Assembly (NCBI RefSeq): GCF_023145695.1
Contig: NZ_JAJHVV010000016.1
Coordinates: forward strand, 1-64,000
DNA: 64,000 bases
Direction: 5' to 3'
Source: Vibrio amylolyticus
GTDB lineage: Bacteria > Pseudomonadota > Gammaproteobacteria > Enterobacterales > Vibrionaceae
In this document: piece by piece, positions 17,801 through 26,630 of the stretch
How positions within the stretch are numbered: position 1 is the first letter of the stretch
How the letters are laid out: each line of letters starts with the position of its first letter
Notes under the pieces: model-generated
What the model was told of the DNA's origin: nothing
What the model saw: the letters and a program-made list of their open reading frames with translations, nothing else
Databases searched by the model: none
Made by a program: the position numbers and the translations under genes

Positions 17801-18475
17801 ATGAATGAAGTCACAATCTTAGCGACGCTAGCGAGCGTCCATTTAATAGCTCTGATGAGCCCAGGACCAGACTTTGCCTTAGTCGTCCAAAATGCCACAC
17901 GCTATGGAAGACAGACTGGTCTATACATCGCACTCGGCCTTTCATTAGGGATCCTGCTTCACTCTATTTTAAGCCTCACAGGTATCAGCTATTTGGTTCA
18001 CCAGCAGCCGATGCTTTTTGCTGTACTTCAGCTTGCAGGTGGTAGCTACCTTTTCTATCTAGGCTTTGGGGCCCTATCTGCATCTTGGCAGCGCTTCAGA
18101 TCGTCAAATAACGCCTCTTCTAACCAAGAAGCTCCCAAGGAAAAAGAGACCTTTGTCTTAGCCAATAAGCGTCAAGCATTAAGTCGAGGTTTCACAACCA
18201 ATATCCTCAACCCAAAAGCTTTAGTCTTTTTTATTAGCTTGATGTCGAGCTTAGTTCCTGCAGAGATGTCATTGTCTGGAAAGTCAGGCGCACTACTCAT
18301 TCTTTGGGGGCTGTCTCTAGCTTGGTTCTCACTACTGGCTTGGCTACTTTCAACTAGCAAACTACAAAAGCGAATACAAAGCCTTGCTGTTTATATCGAT
18401 TCACTGTGTGGTGTGATATTTGTCACACTAGGTTTTTCAATTATTTACAGCTCAATAACTATGCTTGTTTTGTGA
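17801..18475 (+). CDS. LysE/RhtB-family exporter
   Basis: 224 aa inner-membrane protein with about six hydrophobic segments. The LysE signature SPGPDFALVVQNATRYGRQTG is split by the first helix (MSPGPDFAL near 21-29), and NILNPKALVFFISL marks the conserved NPKA motif near 141-154. Members export amino acids or related small molecules; the substrate here is not known. It follows the AraC-family gene. Confidence 0.92.
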   Translation: MNEVTILATLASVHLIALMSPGPDFALVVQNATRYGRQTGLYIALGLSLGILLHSILSLTGISYLVHQQPMLFAVLQLAGGSYLFYLGFGALSASWQRFRSSNNASSNQEAPKEKETFVLANKRQALSRGFTTNILNPKALVFFISLMSSLVPAEMSLSGKSGALLILWGLSLAWFSLLAWLLSTSKLQKRIQSLAVYIDSLCGVIFVTLGFSIIYSSITMLVL

Positions 18476-18517
18476 ATATAAAATCACACGAGTTATTGGA
18501 CGATCTGCTCAGCCTCT

Positions 18518-18535
18518 TGTAAGAGATCTCTCACA
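18518..18535. promoter_or_regulatory. GacA/VarA/UvrY-type box upstream of csrB
   Basis: TGTAAGAGATCTCTCACA is a one-mismatch match to the 18-bp palindrome TGTAAGAGATCTCTTACA bound by GacA-family response regulators upstream of Csr/Rsm small RNAs. It lies about 120 bases before the likely csrB start. Confidence 0.85.
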
Positions 18536-18640
18536 AACAAGTGAGCTTATATCGTTTTCTACCCTAGAGATAAACACCACAAACAACATAAGATATTGTT
18601 TTTAATCAGCTTGTATATTTCTCACTCTATGTGTCATTGA

Positions 18641-19112
18641 GAAAATCGCTGATCGTAGCGTTGAGGATAAACAGGGAAAGCGTAATATTAACCCTGTCGG
18701 AAGGATTCTGACACGGAACAGGATACTCCAAGGACTAGGTTATCTTCAGGATGAAGATTCGGTTATTCAGGATGAATAGTCGGCAAGGAAAGCGAATTGG
18801 ACATTGAATGGACGCAATAGTAACTAGGATGGTTACTACTATGGAAAGACAATGGACACCTCTGGATGAGGCAAGGACTGAACATCAGGATGATGTAAAG
18901 GACACCGCTCAAGGAATAAGTGAAGCGCGCTAACGAGGATTGTTGGCAGACCAGGATAAGGTCAAGGACACCGCTAGGATGGCGATGAAAAGGAATATGC
19001 TGACGGATTACAGCACACTATCATGGATTTGATGCATGGAGCACTTATAGTAGCCGGATTGCTGCGAGTAAGACTATAGACCCCGATGAGCGTAAGCTCT
19101 CGGGGTTTTTCT
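18641..19112 (+). ncRNA. csrB: CsrB-family small RNA
   Basis: Noncoding RNA of about 470 nt that sequesters the translational regulator CsrA. I count 17 AGGA and further GGA motifs spaced along the transcript (for example CAGGATG, AAGGACACC, TAGGATGG), many at the tips of small hairpins such as GTTACT-type arms around 18830. It has a strong intrinsic terminator and a GacA-type box upstream. The 5' end is estimated from spacing and not from a clear promoter. No open frame of note lies in it. Family identity is confident; which of the Vibrio CsrB/C/D paralogues it is cannot be told. Confidence 0.92.
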
Positions 19113-19117
19113 TTTTT
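19079..19117 (+). terminator. csrB terminator
   Basis: CCCCGATGAGC-GTAA-GCTCTCGGGG stem followed by TTTTTCTTTTTT. Confidence 0.93.
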
Positions 19118-19137
19118 CTGCATCTAAGCCCCATCCA

Positions 19138-19165
19138 TAAAAAAGGTGCACAATAAGTACACCTT
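19138..19165 (-). terminator. uvrD terminator
   Basis: On the minus strand AAGGTG/CACCTT with an 11-base loop precedes TTTTTT, about 30 bases after the uvrD stop. Confidence 0.7.
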
Positions 19166-19194
19166 CATAGAATTAGTTCTCTGAAAAATTCACA

Positions 19195-21366
19195 CTACAT
19201 TTGTTCTAGCTTGGCGTAAGCCGTGACTAACCACTTAATCCCTTCACCATTAAACGCGACTTGAACTCGGCTTTGTGGGCCACTGCCTTCAAAGTTAATA
19301 ATCGTGCCTTCACCAAATTTCGGGTGCTTAACACGAGAGCCTAAACTAAACCCTGTCTCGTTAAAGTTCTCTTTCACCACGGTTTGGCTAAAGCGACCCG
19401 CACTGGTTGGGCGACTTACCTGGGCCTTCATACGAACTTCATCTAAGCAGGTTTCTGGCAGCTCTTTAATAAAACGAGATGGCTTGTGGTATTTATCTTG
19501 TCCGTAGAGGCGACGCATCTCAGCGTAAGTAATATAGAGCTTTTCCTTCGCACGAGTCATACCTACATAACATAGGCGGCGCTCTTCTTCTAAGCGCCCC
19601 GCTTCTTCCGCTGACATTTGACTTGGGAACATCCCTTCTTCCACACCGACCATAAAGACCATAGGGAACTCTAAGCCTTTCGCACTGTGCAGCGTCATTA
19701 GCTGCACTGCATCATCGAATTCATCGGCTTGACCTTCACCCGACTCTAAAGCGGCGTGGGTTAAGAAAGCAGTGAGCAGCGTTAACTCTTCAGCCTCTTC
19801 TGGCTTTTCAAACTGGCGGGTTGCGGTAACAAGCTCTTCCAAGTTCTCAATACGAGCCTTAGATTTTTCACCTTTCTCTTGCTCATACATCGCAAACAGT
19901 CCTGATGATTTAATCACATGGTCAGTTTGTTCATGCAGTGGCATGTCCATAGTGTCATCTTCAAGTGCGACAATAAGCTCAACAAAACGGCTCAATGCAC
20001 TCGCCGCGCGGCCTGCTAATACTTTTTCATCAAGTAATGCAATACAGGTTTCCCACATGGTCGCACCACGATCACGCGCGGCGAAACGAATCGTCTCTAG
20101 TGTCTTATCACCGATACCACGAGTAGGCGTATTAACCACACGCTCAAACGCTGCATCATTATTACGATTAGAAATCAAACGCAGGTAGCTCAGAGCGTCT
20201 CGAATTTCTTGACGTTCGAAGAATCTCATCCCACCGTAAATTCGGTATGGCAGACCCGCTTGAATTAACGCTTCTTCCAATACACGTGACTGGGCATTAT
20301 TTCGATACAGCATTGCGGCATCATTTAGCGCTCCGCCTTTCTCCTGCCACTCTTTAATTTTACTTACGGTAAAACGCGCTTCGTCTAGTTCGTTATAAGC
20401 GGAGTAGACCGAAATAGGCTCGCCTTCTACTCCATCCGTCCACAGCTCTTTACCCATACGCTCGGTATTGTTAGCAATAAGAGTGTTCGATGCTTCTAGG
20501 ATAGTTTTGGTTGAGCGGTAGTTTTGCTCTAGTCGAATGGTATTTACGCTAGGGAATTCTTGAGTGAATTTTTCAATATTCTCAATCTTAGCGCCACGCC
20601 AGCCATAAATAGACTGATCATCATCACCAACAATCATAACGTTGCTCTCAGGCCCCGCCATCATTCTTAGCCAAGCGTATTGAATGTTGTTGGTATCTTG
20701 AAATTCGTCGACCAGAATATGCTTAAATCGAGCTTGATAGTGCTCTCGGATAAACTTGTTATCACGCAGTAGCTCATGCGCTCGCAATAGAATTTCAGCG
20801 AAATCCACCAGCCCTGCTCGGTCACACGCTTCTTGATATGCGGAATAAATTTGTAGATAGGTTTTAGCAATTGGATCATGGTAGGCGTCAACGTGCTGAG
20901 GTCGTAAACCTTCATCTTTTTTCCCGTTGATCCACCACGACGCTTGCTTCGCTGGCCACTGTTTTTCATCAAGGTTTTGCGCCTTGATTAAGCGACGAAG
21001 TAGACGTAACTGATCATCAGAATCGATGATCTGAAAATCTTCCGGGAGCTTCGCATCAAGGTAATGAGCGCGCAAAATTCGATGACAGATCCCATGGAAA
21101 GTACCATTCCACATGCCTGATGAACTGCCCATCATGAGCTCTTCAATACGACCACGCATTTCCGCGGCCGCCTTATTGGTAAACGTCACCGACATAATCG
21201 AAAACGGAGACGCTTGCTCCACCGACATCAACCACGCAATACGGTGTACCAAAACTCGCGTTTTACCACTGCCCGCACCGGCAAGAATAAGAAGGTTTTC
21301 TAGCGGAGCGGCGACCGCTTCACGCTGTTTGTCATTAAGGCCATCAACTAATAAGGAAGGGTCCAT
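19195..21366 (-). CDS. uvrD: DNA helicase II UvrD
   Basis: 723 aa superfamily 1A helicase of nucleotide-excision and mismatch repair. Walker A AGAGSGKT is near 32-39, motif II LVDEFQDTN near 220-228, motif III VGDDDQSIYGWRGA near 247-260, and motif V TLHSAKGLEF near 564-573. The C-terminal extension ends with the Tudor-like segment (GSRVKHPKFGEGTIINFEG) found in UvrD/PcrA. ATG at 21366 (MDPSLL) is preferred to the preceding in-frame GTG. It is distinct from the Rep paralogue at 39967. Confidence 0.97.
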   Translation of the reverse strand: MDPSLLVDGLNDKQREAVAAPLENLLILAGAGSGKTRVLVHRIAWLMSVEQASPFSIMSVTFTNKAAAEMRGRIEELMMGSSSGMWNGTFHGICHRILRAHYLDAKLPEDFQIIDSDDQLRLLRRLIKAQNLDEKQWPAKQASWWINGKKDEGLRPQHVDAYHDPIAKTYLQIYSAYQEACDRAGLVDFAEILLRAHELLRDNKFIREHYQARFKHILVDEFQDTNNIQYAWLRMMAGPESNVMIVGDDDQSIYGWRGAKIENIEKFTQEFPSVNTIRLEQNYRSTKTILEASNTLIANNTERMGKELWTDGVEGEPISVYSAYNELDEARFTVSKIKEWQEKGGALNDAAMLYRNNAQSRVLEEALIQAGLPYRIYGGMRFFERQEIRDALSYLRLISNRNNDAAFERVVNTPTRGIGDKTLETIRFAARDRGATMWETCIALLDEKVLAGRAASALSRFVELIVALEDDTMDMPLHEQTDHVIKSSGLFAMYEQEKGEKSKARIENLEELVTATRQFEKPEEAEELTLLTAFLTHAALESGEGQADEFDDAVQLMTLHSAKGLEFPMVFMVGVEEGMFPSQMSAEEAGRLEEERRLCYVGMTRAKEKLYITYAEMRRLYGQDKYHKPSRFIKELPETCLDEVRMKAQVSRPTSAGRFSQTVVKENFNETGFSLGSRVKHPKFGEGTIINFEGSGPQSRVQVAFNGEGIKWLVTAYAKLEQM

Positions 21367-21620
21367 CACACTACGCTACTGGTTATTTATACATAAAAAG
21401 AGATTATAACCCAAACAACGATGAGAGATGAGACAAAATTCAGCAATTTATCTGTTTGTTTTTCAATCTAAAAATCAACACCTTACATTCTCGATAATTA
21501 TTAGTTCAAGTAAAACGATAAATAAAATGAAAGTTTTTTGGTGGCTTTTCTATCCTATAACTTAAGCAAGCCAATACAGTTTGCGAATTAAACCAAGGAA
21601 TTAAGTCAGAGGAAATAACA

Positions 21621-21881
21621 ATGAAAAAATCAAATATTGCCGTTACTGCTGCTGTTACAGGTCTTATCGCTCTAGGTGGAACAATGCTTACTGCTGCCCC
21701 TGCCGTCGCTGCTGAAAAAGAGAAATGCTACGGAGTAGCAAAAGCAGGTAAAAATGATTGTGCGACAAAAACAAGTTCATGTGCAGGAACTGCAAAAATG
21801 GATAATCAGAAAGATGCCTTCGTTGTATTACCAAAAGGTGCATGCGGAAAACTCGCTGGTGGTAGCACAGAGTCAGCGTAA
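21621..21881 (+). CDS. bufA: Bufferin-type precursor peptide (DUF2282, BufA1-like)
   Basis: 86 aa. A Sec signal peptide spans residues 1-31 (MKKSN, hydrophobic core, APAVAA). The mature part has four cysteines, C36, C47, C54 and C75, in the DUF2282 pattern EKCYG, GKNDCATKT, SSCAGT and PKGACGKL. In bufferins the adjacent DUF692 enzyme converts core cysteines to thiooxazole-type heterocycles and the product binds copper in the periplasm. Here precursor, enzyme, partner and DoxX gene are consecutive, so the assignment is well supported, but the modification is inferred. The ribosome site GAGGAAA precedes ATG. Confidence 0.88.
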   Translation: MKKSNIAVTAAVTGLIALGGTMLTAAPAVAAEKEKCYGVAKAGKNDCATKTSSCAGTAKMDNQKDAFVVLPKGACGKLAGGSTESA

Positions 21882-21901
21882 TCTCGCTCTCTAGTATCCT
21901 A

Positions 21902-21938
21902 TTGCTAGGTCTCTTTGCTCAACAAATTGACCTAGCAA
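21902..21938 (+). promoter_or_regulatory. Intercistronic hairpin between precursor and MNIO genes
   Basis: Perfect 10-bp inverted repeat TTGCTAGGTC (21902-21911) / GACCTAGCAA (21929-21938) with a 17-base loop, 20 bases after the precursor stop. There is no T run, so it looks like an RNA-stabilising or partial-termination hairpin that would keep precursor mRNA in excess. Confidence 0.6.
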
Positions 21939-21980
21939 AATCTCCACCATTTCAATCTTAGAAATTAGAAGGGATTCATT

Positions 21981-22874
21981 TTGACAACCTATCACGATCA
22001 CATTGGTGTTGGATTCAGAAGCCCTCATACCGACTATTTTCATTCTGAAAAGCCACCATTGAGCTGGCTAGAAATACACAGCGAAAACTACTTTCAACCA
22101 AATTCAGCCGCTCGCCATAGCCTACAACACTTGGCGAACGATTATCAGATAAGCTGTCATGGAATAGGTTTATCACTAGGGAGCGTTGAACGGGTCAACA
22201 AACAACACCTAGCGCAACTCAAACAACTCGTCGATGATATTCAACCTATCATGGTTTCCGATCACCTAAGCTGGAGTGAAAACGGCGGTCACTACTTTAA
22301 TGATTTGCTCCCCTTGCCCTATACGGAAGAAGCGTTAGACGTTTTCTGTCGCAATGTACAAGACGTTCAAGATACGCTGAAAAGACCGCTTCTTATTGAA
22401 AACCCATCGAGTTATCTGAAGTTTAACCATTCGACCATTCCCGAGTGGGAGTTTCTCACTGAAGTACAAAAACAGACGGACTGCCGTCTCTTGCTCGACT
22501 TGAATAACATCTATGTTTCCGCCTTTAATCATGGCTTCGACTGCCAAACTTACCTTAATGCCATTAACCCAGAGTCCGTCGATGAAATTCATCTTGCTGG
22601 GTTTACCATTAAGCAGTTAGAAAAAGGGGACATCTGGATAGATACTCACAGCCACCCAGTGAGCGATGAAGTCTGGAATCTTTATCAGGCGTGGATCACT
22701 CAACATGGTAGCCGACATACATTAATCGAATGGGATCTCGATATTCCTGCACCTGAAGTCTTACTGCGAGAAGCGGATAAAGCAAACCAAATCCTTCAGA
22801 CAACCTTGCTGCATAGAACCTTACAAAATAGAACCTTACAAAATAGAACCTTACAAAATAGAGAGGCATCATGA
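21981..22874 (+). CDS. bufB: DUF692 multinuclear non-heme iron oxidative enzyme (BufB-like)
   Basis: 297 aa TIM-barrel MNIO enzyme that modifies cysteines of the precursor. Conserved metal-site segments are SWLEIHSENY (28-37), CHGIGLSLGS (59-68), VSDHLSW (92-98), LIENPSSYL (138-146), LLDLNNIYVS (171-180), EIHLAG (202-207), IDTHSHPV (220-227) and IEWD (249-252). The start is TTG at 21981 with GAAGGG upstream; no ATG lies before the first conserved segment. The tail holds three in-frame RTLQN repeats (279-293). Its stop overlaps the next start as ATGA. Confidence 0.9.
   Translation: MTTYHDHIGVGFRSPHTDYFHSEKPPLSWLEIHSENYFQPNSAARHSLQHLANDYQISCHGIGLSLGSVERVNKQHLAQLKQLVDDIQPIMVSDHLSWSENGGHYFNDLLPLPYTEEALDVFCRNVQDVQDTLKRPLLIENPSSYLKFNHSTIPEWEFLTEVQKQTDCRLLLDLNNIYVSAFNHGFDCQTYLNAINPESVDEIHLAGFTIKQLEKGDIWIDTHSHPVSDEVWNLYQAWITQHGSRHTLIEWDLDIPAPEVLLREADKANQILQTTLLHRTLQNRTLQNRTLQNREAS
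22815..22859 (+). repeat. 15-bp in-frame minisatellite, three copies
   Basis: AGAACCTTACAAAAT occurs three times in perfect tandem, coding for RTLQN repeats at the C-terminus of the MNIO enzyme. The unit is divisible by three, so gain or loss keeps the frame. Confidence 0.97.
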
Positions 22875-23653
22875 ATACCTCACTGGCACAGGTACAACAG
22901 CAGTTTGCTAAAGCATTGCACTATCAAGCAACGGGTGAAGAGTGCCAAATAGTCAGTGATCATTTCAGCGCTGATGAACGAATACAGATCTATCGGAATA
23001 ACTTCATTATAAGTTTGAGCGAAGTATTGGAAGCAACCTACCCTATGACTTTGGAACTGGTGGGTGAAGAGTGTTTTACTCAACTATCTCGCCAGCATGT
23101 CCTTAGTCAGCCCTTACAGAGTGGGGATGTCACACATTATGGCGCTGCTTTCTCTGACACCATTGAACAATTTCCTACCGTACTTGAAGCCGCACCGTAC
23201 TTAGCTGAGGTGGCACGTTTCGAATGGAGTTTGGACAAAGCCCAACAAGCCTTCTCTCTAGCGAATAGTTCAATCTCTGTGCAGCCTCTTGCCAATCTTG
23301 CTCAGCTAACAAGTGACGAATATAGTCTCCTAAGATTCCACCTTGCCCCAAGCGTGATCCCGTTTGCCTCTCGTTATGCTCTCTTTTCACTCAACCTTGC
23401 CTTGCAAAACGAGCAATTAGAGCACTTGGATATCAACGCCCCAGAAACTGGTGTCATCGCCTGCCATCCGAATGGTGTCCCCTGGAATACCGTCCTTGAT
23501 AGCGAACAACATCAACTATTAATGAACCTACAAGCAGAATCAACCCTAGCGGAAATTGATGAATCACTACTGACTCATCTCGAAACATTGATTCAGCTAA
23601 ATTTGGTAGTGGGCTTCACTATTACCAAGCACGAGGAGGAACATCATGAGTAA
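22871..23653 (+). CDS. bufC: DUF2063 partner protein of the MNIO enzyme (BufC-like)
   Basis: 260 aa. The N-terminal half matches the DUF2063 domain (FSADERIQIYRNNFIISLSEVLEATYP near 32-58, then YLAEVARFEWSLDKA near 113-127). DUF2063 proteins are the usual partners of DUF692 enzymes and are thought to present the precursor peptide through a RiPP-recognition-like domain. It overlaps the MNIO gene by four bases and the DoxX gene by eight, so the operon is translationally coupled. Confidence 0.88.
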   Translation: MNTSLAQVQQQFAKALHYQATGEECQIVSDHFSADERIQIYRNNFIISLSEVLEATYPMTLELVGEECFTQLSRQHVLSQPLQSGDVTHYGAAFSDTIEQFPTVLEAAPYLAEVARFEWSLDKAQQAFSLANSSISVQPLANLAQLTSDEYSLLRFHLAPSVIPFASRYALFSLNLALQNEQLEHLDINAPETGVIACHPNGVPWNTVLDSEQHQLLMNLQAESTLAEIDESLLTHLETLIQLNLVVGFTITKHEEEHHE

Positions 23654-24101
23654 TAAACTAACCAGCATGATTGAGCGATACGATGAAATCATCGCCAAGC
23701 TACAAAGCCTATTCATCCCTGTATTCTTACTTTTTTTGCGCTTATGGGTTGCTTGGGTCTTTTTCAATTCAGGGCTTGTTAAGATCGCATCATGGGAAAG
23801 TACACTGTATCTCTTTGAGTATGAATATGTGGTGCCGATATTACCGTGGGAGTTAGCAGCCTATATGGGAACAGCTGCCGAACTGATACTGCCGGTATTT
23901 TTGGCGTTAGGATTATTCACCAGACCAATGGCAGCAGTATTGTTTGTGTTTAATATTACCGCGGTGATCTCGTATCCACTGTTATGGGAACGTGGTTTCT
24001 TTGATCACCAATTGTGGGGGCTGATGATTCTGGTCGTAGTCGTTTGGGGGGCTGGTCCACTCTCGCTCGACAAGTGGTTAAAGCAAAAGGTTAGCGCTTA
24101 G
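23646..24101 (+). CDS. DoxX-family membrane protein (BufD-like)
   Basis: 151 aa integral inner-membrane protein with four hydrophobic segments. DoxX hallmarks are FLRLWVAWVFFNSGLVKI near 29-46 and LPVFLALGLFTRPMA near 86-100. It is the last gene of the bufferin-type operon, and DoxX proteins are frequent there; a redox or metal-linked membrane role is possible but not shown. It converges on the lipoprotein gene 13 bases away. Confidence 0.88.
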   Translation: MSNKLTSMIERYDEIIAKLQSLFIPVFLLFLRLWVAWVFFNSGLVKIASWESTLYLFEYEYVVPILPWELAAYMGTAAELILPVFLALGLFTRPMAAVLFVFNITAVISYPLLWERGFFDHQLWGLMILVVVVWGAGPLSLDKWLKQKVSA

Positions 24102-24114
24102 CAACCATTAGAAA

Positions 24115-24294
24115 CTACTCTTCATTGCTCATATCTTCTTTCACTGAATTAACCGCGTCTCGTGATGCATGACCAATCGCTTTGGTTGCATCACGGGTAG
24201 TATGACCTATCACCGTCCCTACCTCTTTTAACTCAGCACAACCACTCGCACTAAGTATTAACAATCCAACTAAAAGCATCTTTACTGACTTCAT
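24115..24294 (-). CDS. Small lipoprotein with internal repeat
   Basis: 59 aa from ATG at 24294 (a TTG two codons upstream is also in frame). The signal has a hydrophobic core and lipobox SASGC near residues 15-19, so the cysteine should be lipidated. The mature region has two similar segments, IGHTTRDATKA and IGHASRDAVNS. It resembles entericidin-like or other short lipoproteins only in general character. It lies downstream of prlC, behind prlC's terminator. Confidence 0.75.
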   Translation of the reverse strand: MKSVKMLLVGLLILSASGCAELKEVGTVIGHTTRDATKAIGHASRDAVNSVKEDMSNEE

Positions 24295-24333
24295 TATCAA
24301 TTTATCCCCATGATAGTTATGCCGACATTATAC

Positions 24334-24380
24334 AAAAAGCCCCACTCTTTTGGTTACCCGAAGGTAAAGAGTGGGGCTCA
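24334..24380 (-). terminator. prlC terminator
   Basis: Minus-strand stem GAGCCCCACTCTTTACC/GGTAACCAAAAGAGTGGGGC (with a small bulge) followed by TTTTTG, 22 bases after the prlC stop. Confidence 0.88.
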
Positions 24381-24401
24381 ATTATCAATAATGAGTAATA
24401 G

Positions 24402-26444
24402 TTACGCTTCAATACCTGCGTGTCTTAACATCGCATCGATTTGAGGCTCACGACCTCTAAAGCGCTTGAACAGCGTCATTGGCTCTTCACTGCCGCCCAT
24501 CTCTAGAATGTTATTCAAGAAGCTTTGGCCAGTTTCTTTGTTAAAGATACCCTCTTCTTCAAAACGCGAGAACGCATCAGCAGACAGCACTTCAGCCCAT
24601 AGGTAGCTGTAGTAGCCTGCGCTGTAGCCCCCTGCAAAGATATGACTAAAGCTATGAGAGAAGCGGTTCCACTCAAGACCAGGCAAGACAGACACCTTAG
24701 ACTTCACTTCCGCTAACGTTTCTAGCACCTTAGGGCCAACCTCTGGATCAAATTCCGTATGCAGCGTGAAATCAAACAAACCGAACTCTAGCTGACGAAG
24801 AATGAACATTGCCGACTGGAAGTTCTTTGCAGCCATCATTTTGTCCAGCATCGCTTTTGGTAGCGCTTCACCTGTTTGGTAATGACCTGAAATAAACGCT
24901 AGCGCCTCTTCTTCCCAACACCAATTTTCTAGGAACTGGCTTGGTAGCTCTACCGCATCCCAAGGCACGCCATTGATACCAGAGACATCACCCGCATCAA
25001 CCTGAGTCAGCATGTGGTGAATACCGTGGCCAAACTCGTGGAACAAAGTCACGACTTCATTGTGCGTGAACAAGGCTGGCTTATCGCCAACTGGCTTATT
25101 GAAGTTACACGTTAAATACGCAACAGGGCTTTGTAGCTCACCATTTTCGGTAATACGACGACCACGACAATCATCCATCCACGCGCCACCACGTTTATGC
25201 TCACGAGCATACAGATCAAGGTAGAAGCTGCCACGTAGCTTGTCATTGCCATCAAAGATATCAAAGAAGCGAACCGACTCATGCCATGTATCCACGCCTT
25301 CGCGCTCTTTCACGCTCATACCAAATACTCGGTTGAGTACTTCAAACAAACCGCTGACGGCTTTCTGTTCAGGGAAATATGGACGAAGATCTTCATCAGA
25401 GATTTCAAACAGGTGCTGTTTTTGTTTTTCGCTGTAGTAAGCGATGTCCCAAAGGTTCAGTTCGGTCACACCAAACTCTTTTTCAGCAAACTGACGCAGC
25501 TCTTCCACTTCACGTACGCCTTGTGGCTTCGCTTTCACTGCTAGATCGTTCAAGAAACCTAGTACTTGTTCTGGTGTTTCCGCCATTTTGGTTGCCAGTG
25601 ACTTTTCGCTAAAGGTGTTGAAGCCAAGCATACGGGCAATTTCATAACGCAATTTCAGCTGCTCAGCGATAAGCTCAGTGTTATCCCATTTGCCCGCATT
25701 CGGGCCACGATCTGATGCTCTGGTCACATACGCTTGGTACAACTCTTCACGCAACACTTGGTTGTCACAGTACGTCATTACCGGAAGATACGACGGTATA
25801 TCTAGCGTCAGCAAGTACCCTTCAAGTTCTTTGGCTTCTGCCGCCGCTTTTGCTGCAGCAACCGCCGACTCAGGCATACCCGCCAATTCTTTCTCATCGG
25901 TAATGTGTTTATTCCAACCCATCGTCGCATCGAGAACATTATTAGAGAACTGAGAACCTAGCTCAGACATACGCTTGCTGATTTCGCCATAGCGATGTTG
26001 CTCATCCGCAGGTAAGCCGATGCCCGAAAGCTCAAAATCACGCAGAGAGTCAGTGACACACTTCTTCTGTGCTTGCGTTAGTGATGCAAATTCGTCACTT
26101 GCATGAATGCTCTTATAAGCTTCGAATAGCCCTTTGTGTTGGCCAACCCAAGTACCGTATTCCGATAGAATGGGTAGGCAGCTCTCATATGCTTCACGCA
26201 GCTCTTCACTATTCAGTACCGAATTCAAATGGCTCACAGGTGACCATGCGCGACCAAGCTTATCGTCCACCTCTTCAATCGGTGCGATCAGGTTTTCCCA
26301 ACTCGGGTTATTGTTGTCTTTCAATACTTGCTCAATTTTTTCACGGCAATCGGCAATAAGCTGCTCTACGGCAGGTTTCACGTGGTCAGGTTTAATTTGA
26401 GAAAACGGCGGTAAATCGGTGAAGGACAGAAGCGGGTTCGACAT
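24402..26444 (-). CDS. prlC: Oligopeptidase A
   Basis: 680 aa cytoplasmic zinc metallopeptidase of the M3 family, matching E. coli OpdA/PrlC (680). The zinc site HEFGHGIHH is seen at about residues 470-478, with the downstream glutamate in the WDAVELPSQFLENW segment. It degrades oligopeptides and released signal peptides. In E. coli it is linked to a methyltransferase gene; here rlmJ lies divergently upstream. Confidence 0.97.
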   Translation of the reverse strand: MSNPLLSFTDLPPFSQIKPDHVKPAVEQLIADCREKIEQVLKDNNNPSWENLIAPIEEVDDKLGRAWSPVSHLNSVLNSEELREAYESCLPILSEYGTWVGQHKGLFEAYKSIHASDEFASLTQAQKKCVTDSLRDFELSGIGLPADEQHRYGEISKRMSELGSQFSNNVLDATMGWNKHITDEKELAGMPESAVAAAKAAAEAKELEGYLLTLDIPSYLPVMTYCDNQVLREELYQAYVTRASDRGPNAGKWDNTELIAEQLKLRYEIARMLGFNTFSEKSLATKMAETPEQVLGFLNDLAVKAKPQGVREVEELRQFAEKEFGVTELNLWDIAYYSEKQKQHLFEISDEDLRPYFPEQKAVSGLFEVLNRVFGMSVKEREGVDTWHESVRFFDIFDGNDKLRGSFYLDLYAREHKRGGAWMDDCRGRRITENGELQSPVAYLTCNFNKPVGDKPALFTHNEVVTLFHEFGHGIHHMLTQVDAGDVSGINGVPWDAVELPSQFLENWCWEEEALAFISGHYQTGEALPKAMLDKMMAAKNFQSAMFILRQLEFGLFDFTLHTEFDPEVGPKVLETLAEVKSKVSVLPGLEWNRFSHSFSHIFAGGYSAGYYSYLWAEVLSADAFSRFEEEGIFNKETGQSFLNNILEMGGSEEPMTLFKRFRGREPQIDAMLRHAGIEA

Positions 26445-26630
26445 AAACGTTCCTTTTTACGATGAGGCAAAATGTAAGAGAGTAAACAAACGTGTTTATC
26501 TCTGAATTTGTTATTTAATAGTAAATACTAAATATAGGTAGGTTATGGAAATTTCAATAGTGACGTATAATCCCCTTAACAGAATATTTTAATTATGCGC
26601 ACTTCATCGATAAGTGTTTGAGAGTCTAAT

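Noticed and set aside
18641..19112. Repeated AGGA units in csrB considered as a CRISPR or simple repeat array.
   Set aside because: Units are short, irregular and lack constant repeats and spacers; they fit CsrA-binding motifs.
24402..26444. Multiple plus-strand frames of 60-96 codons within prlC.
   Set aside because: They are shadows of a well-conserved oligopeptidase gene.
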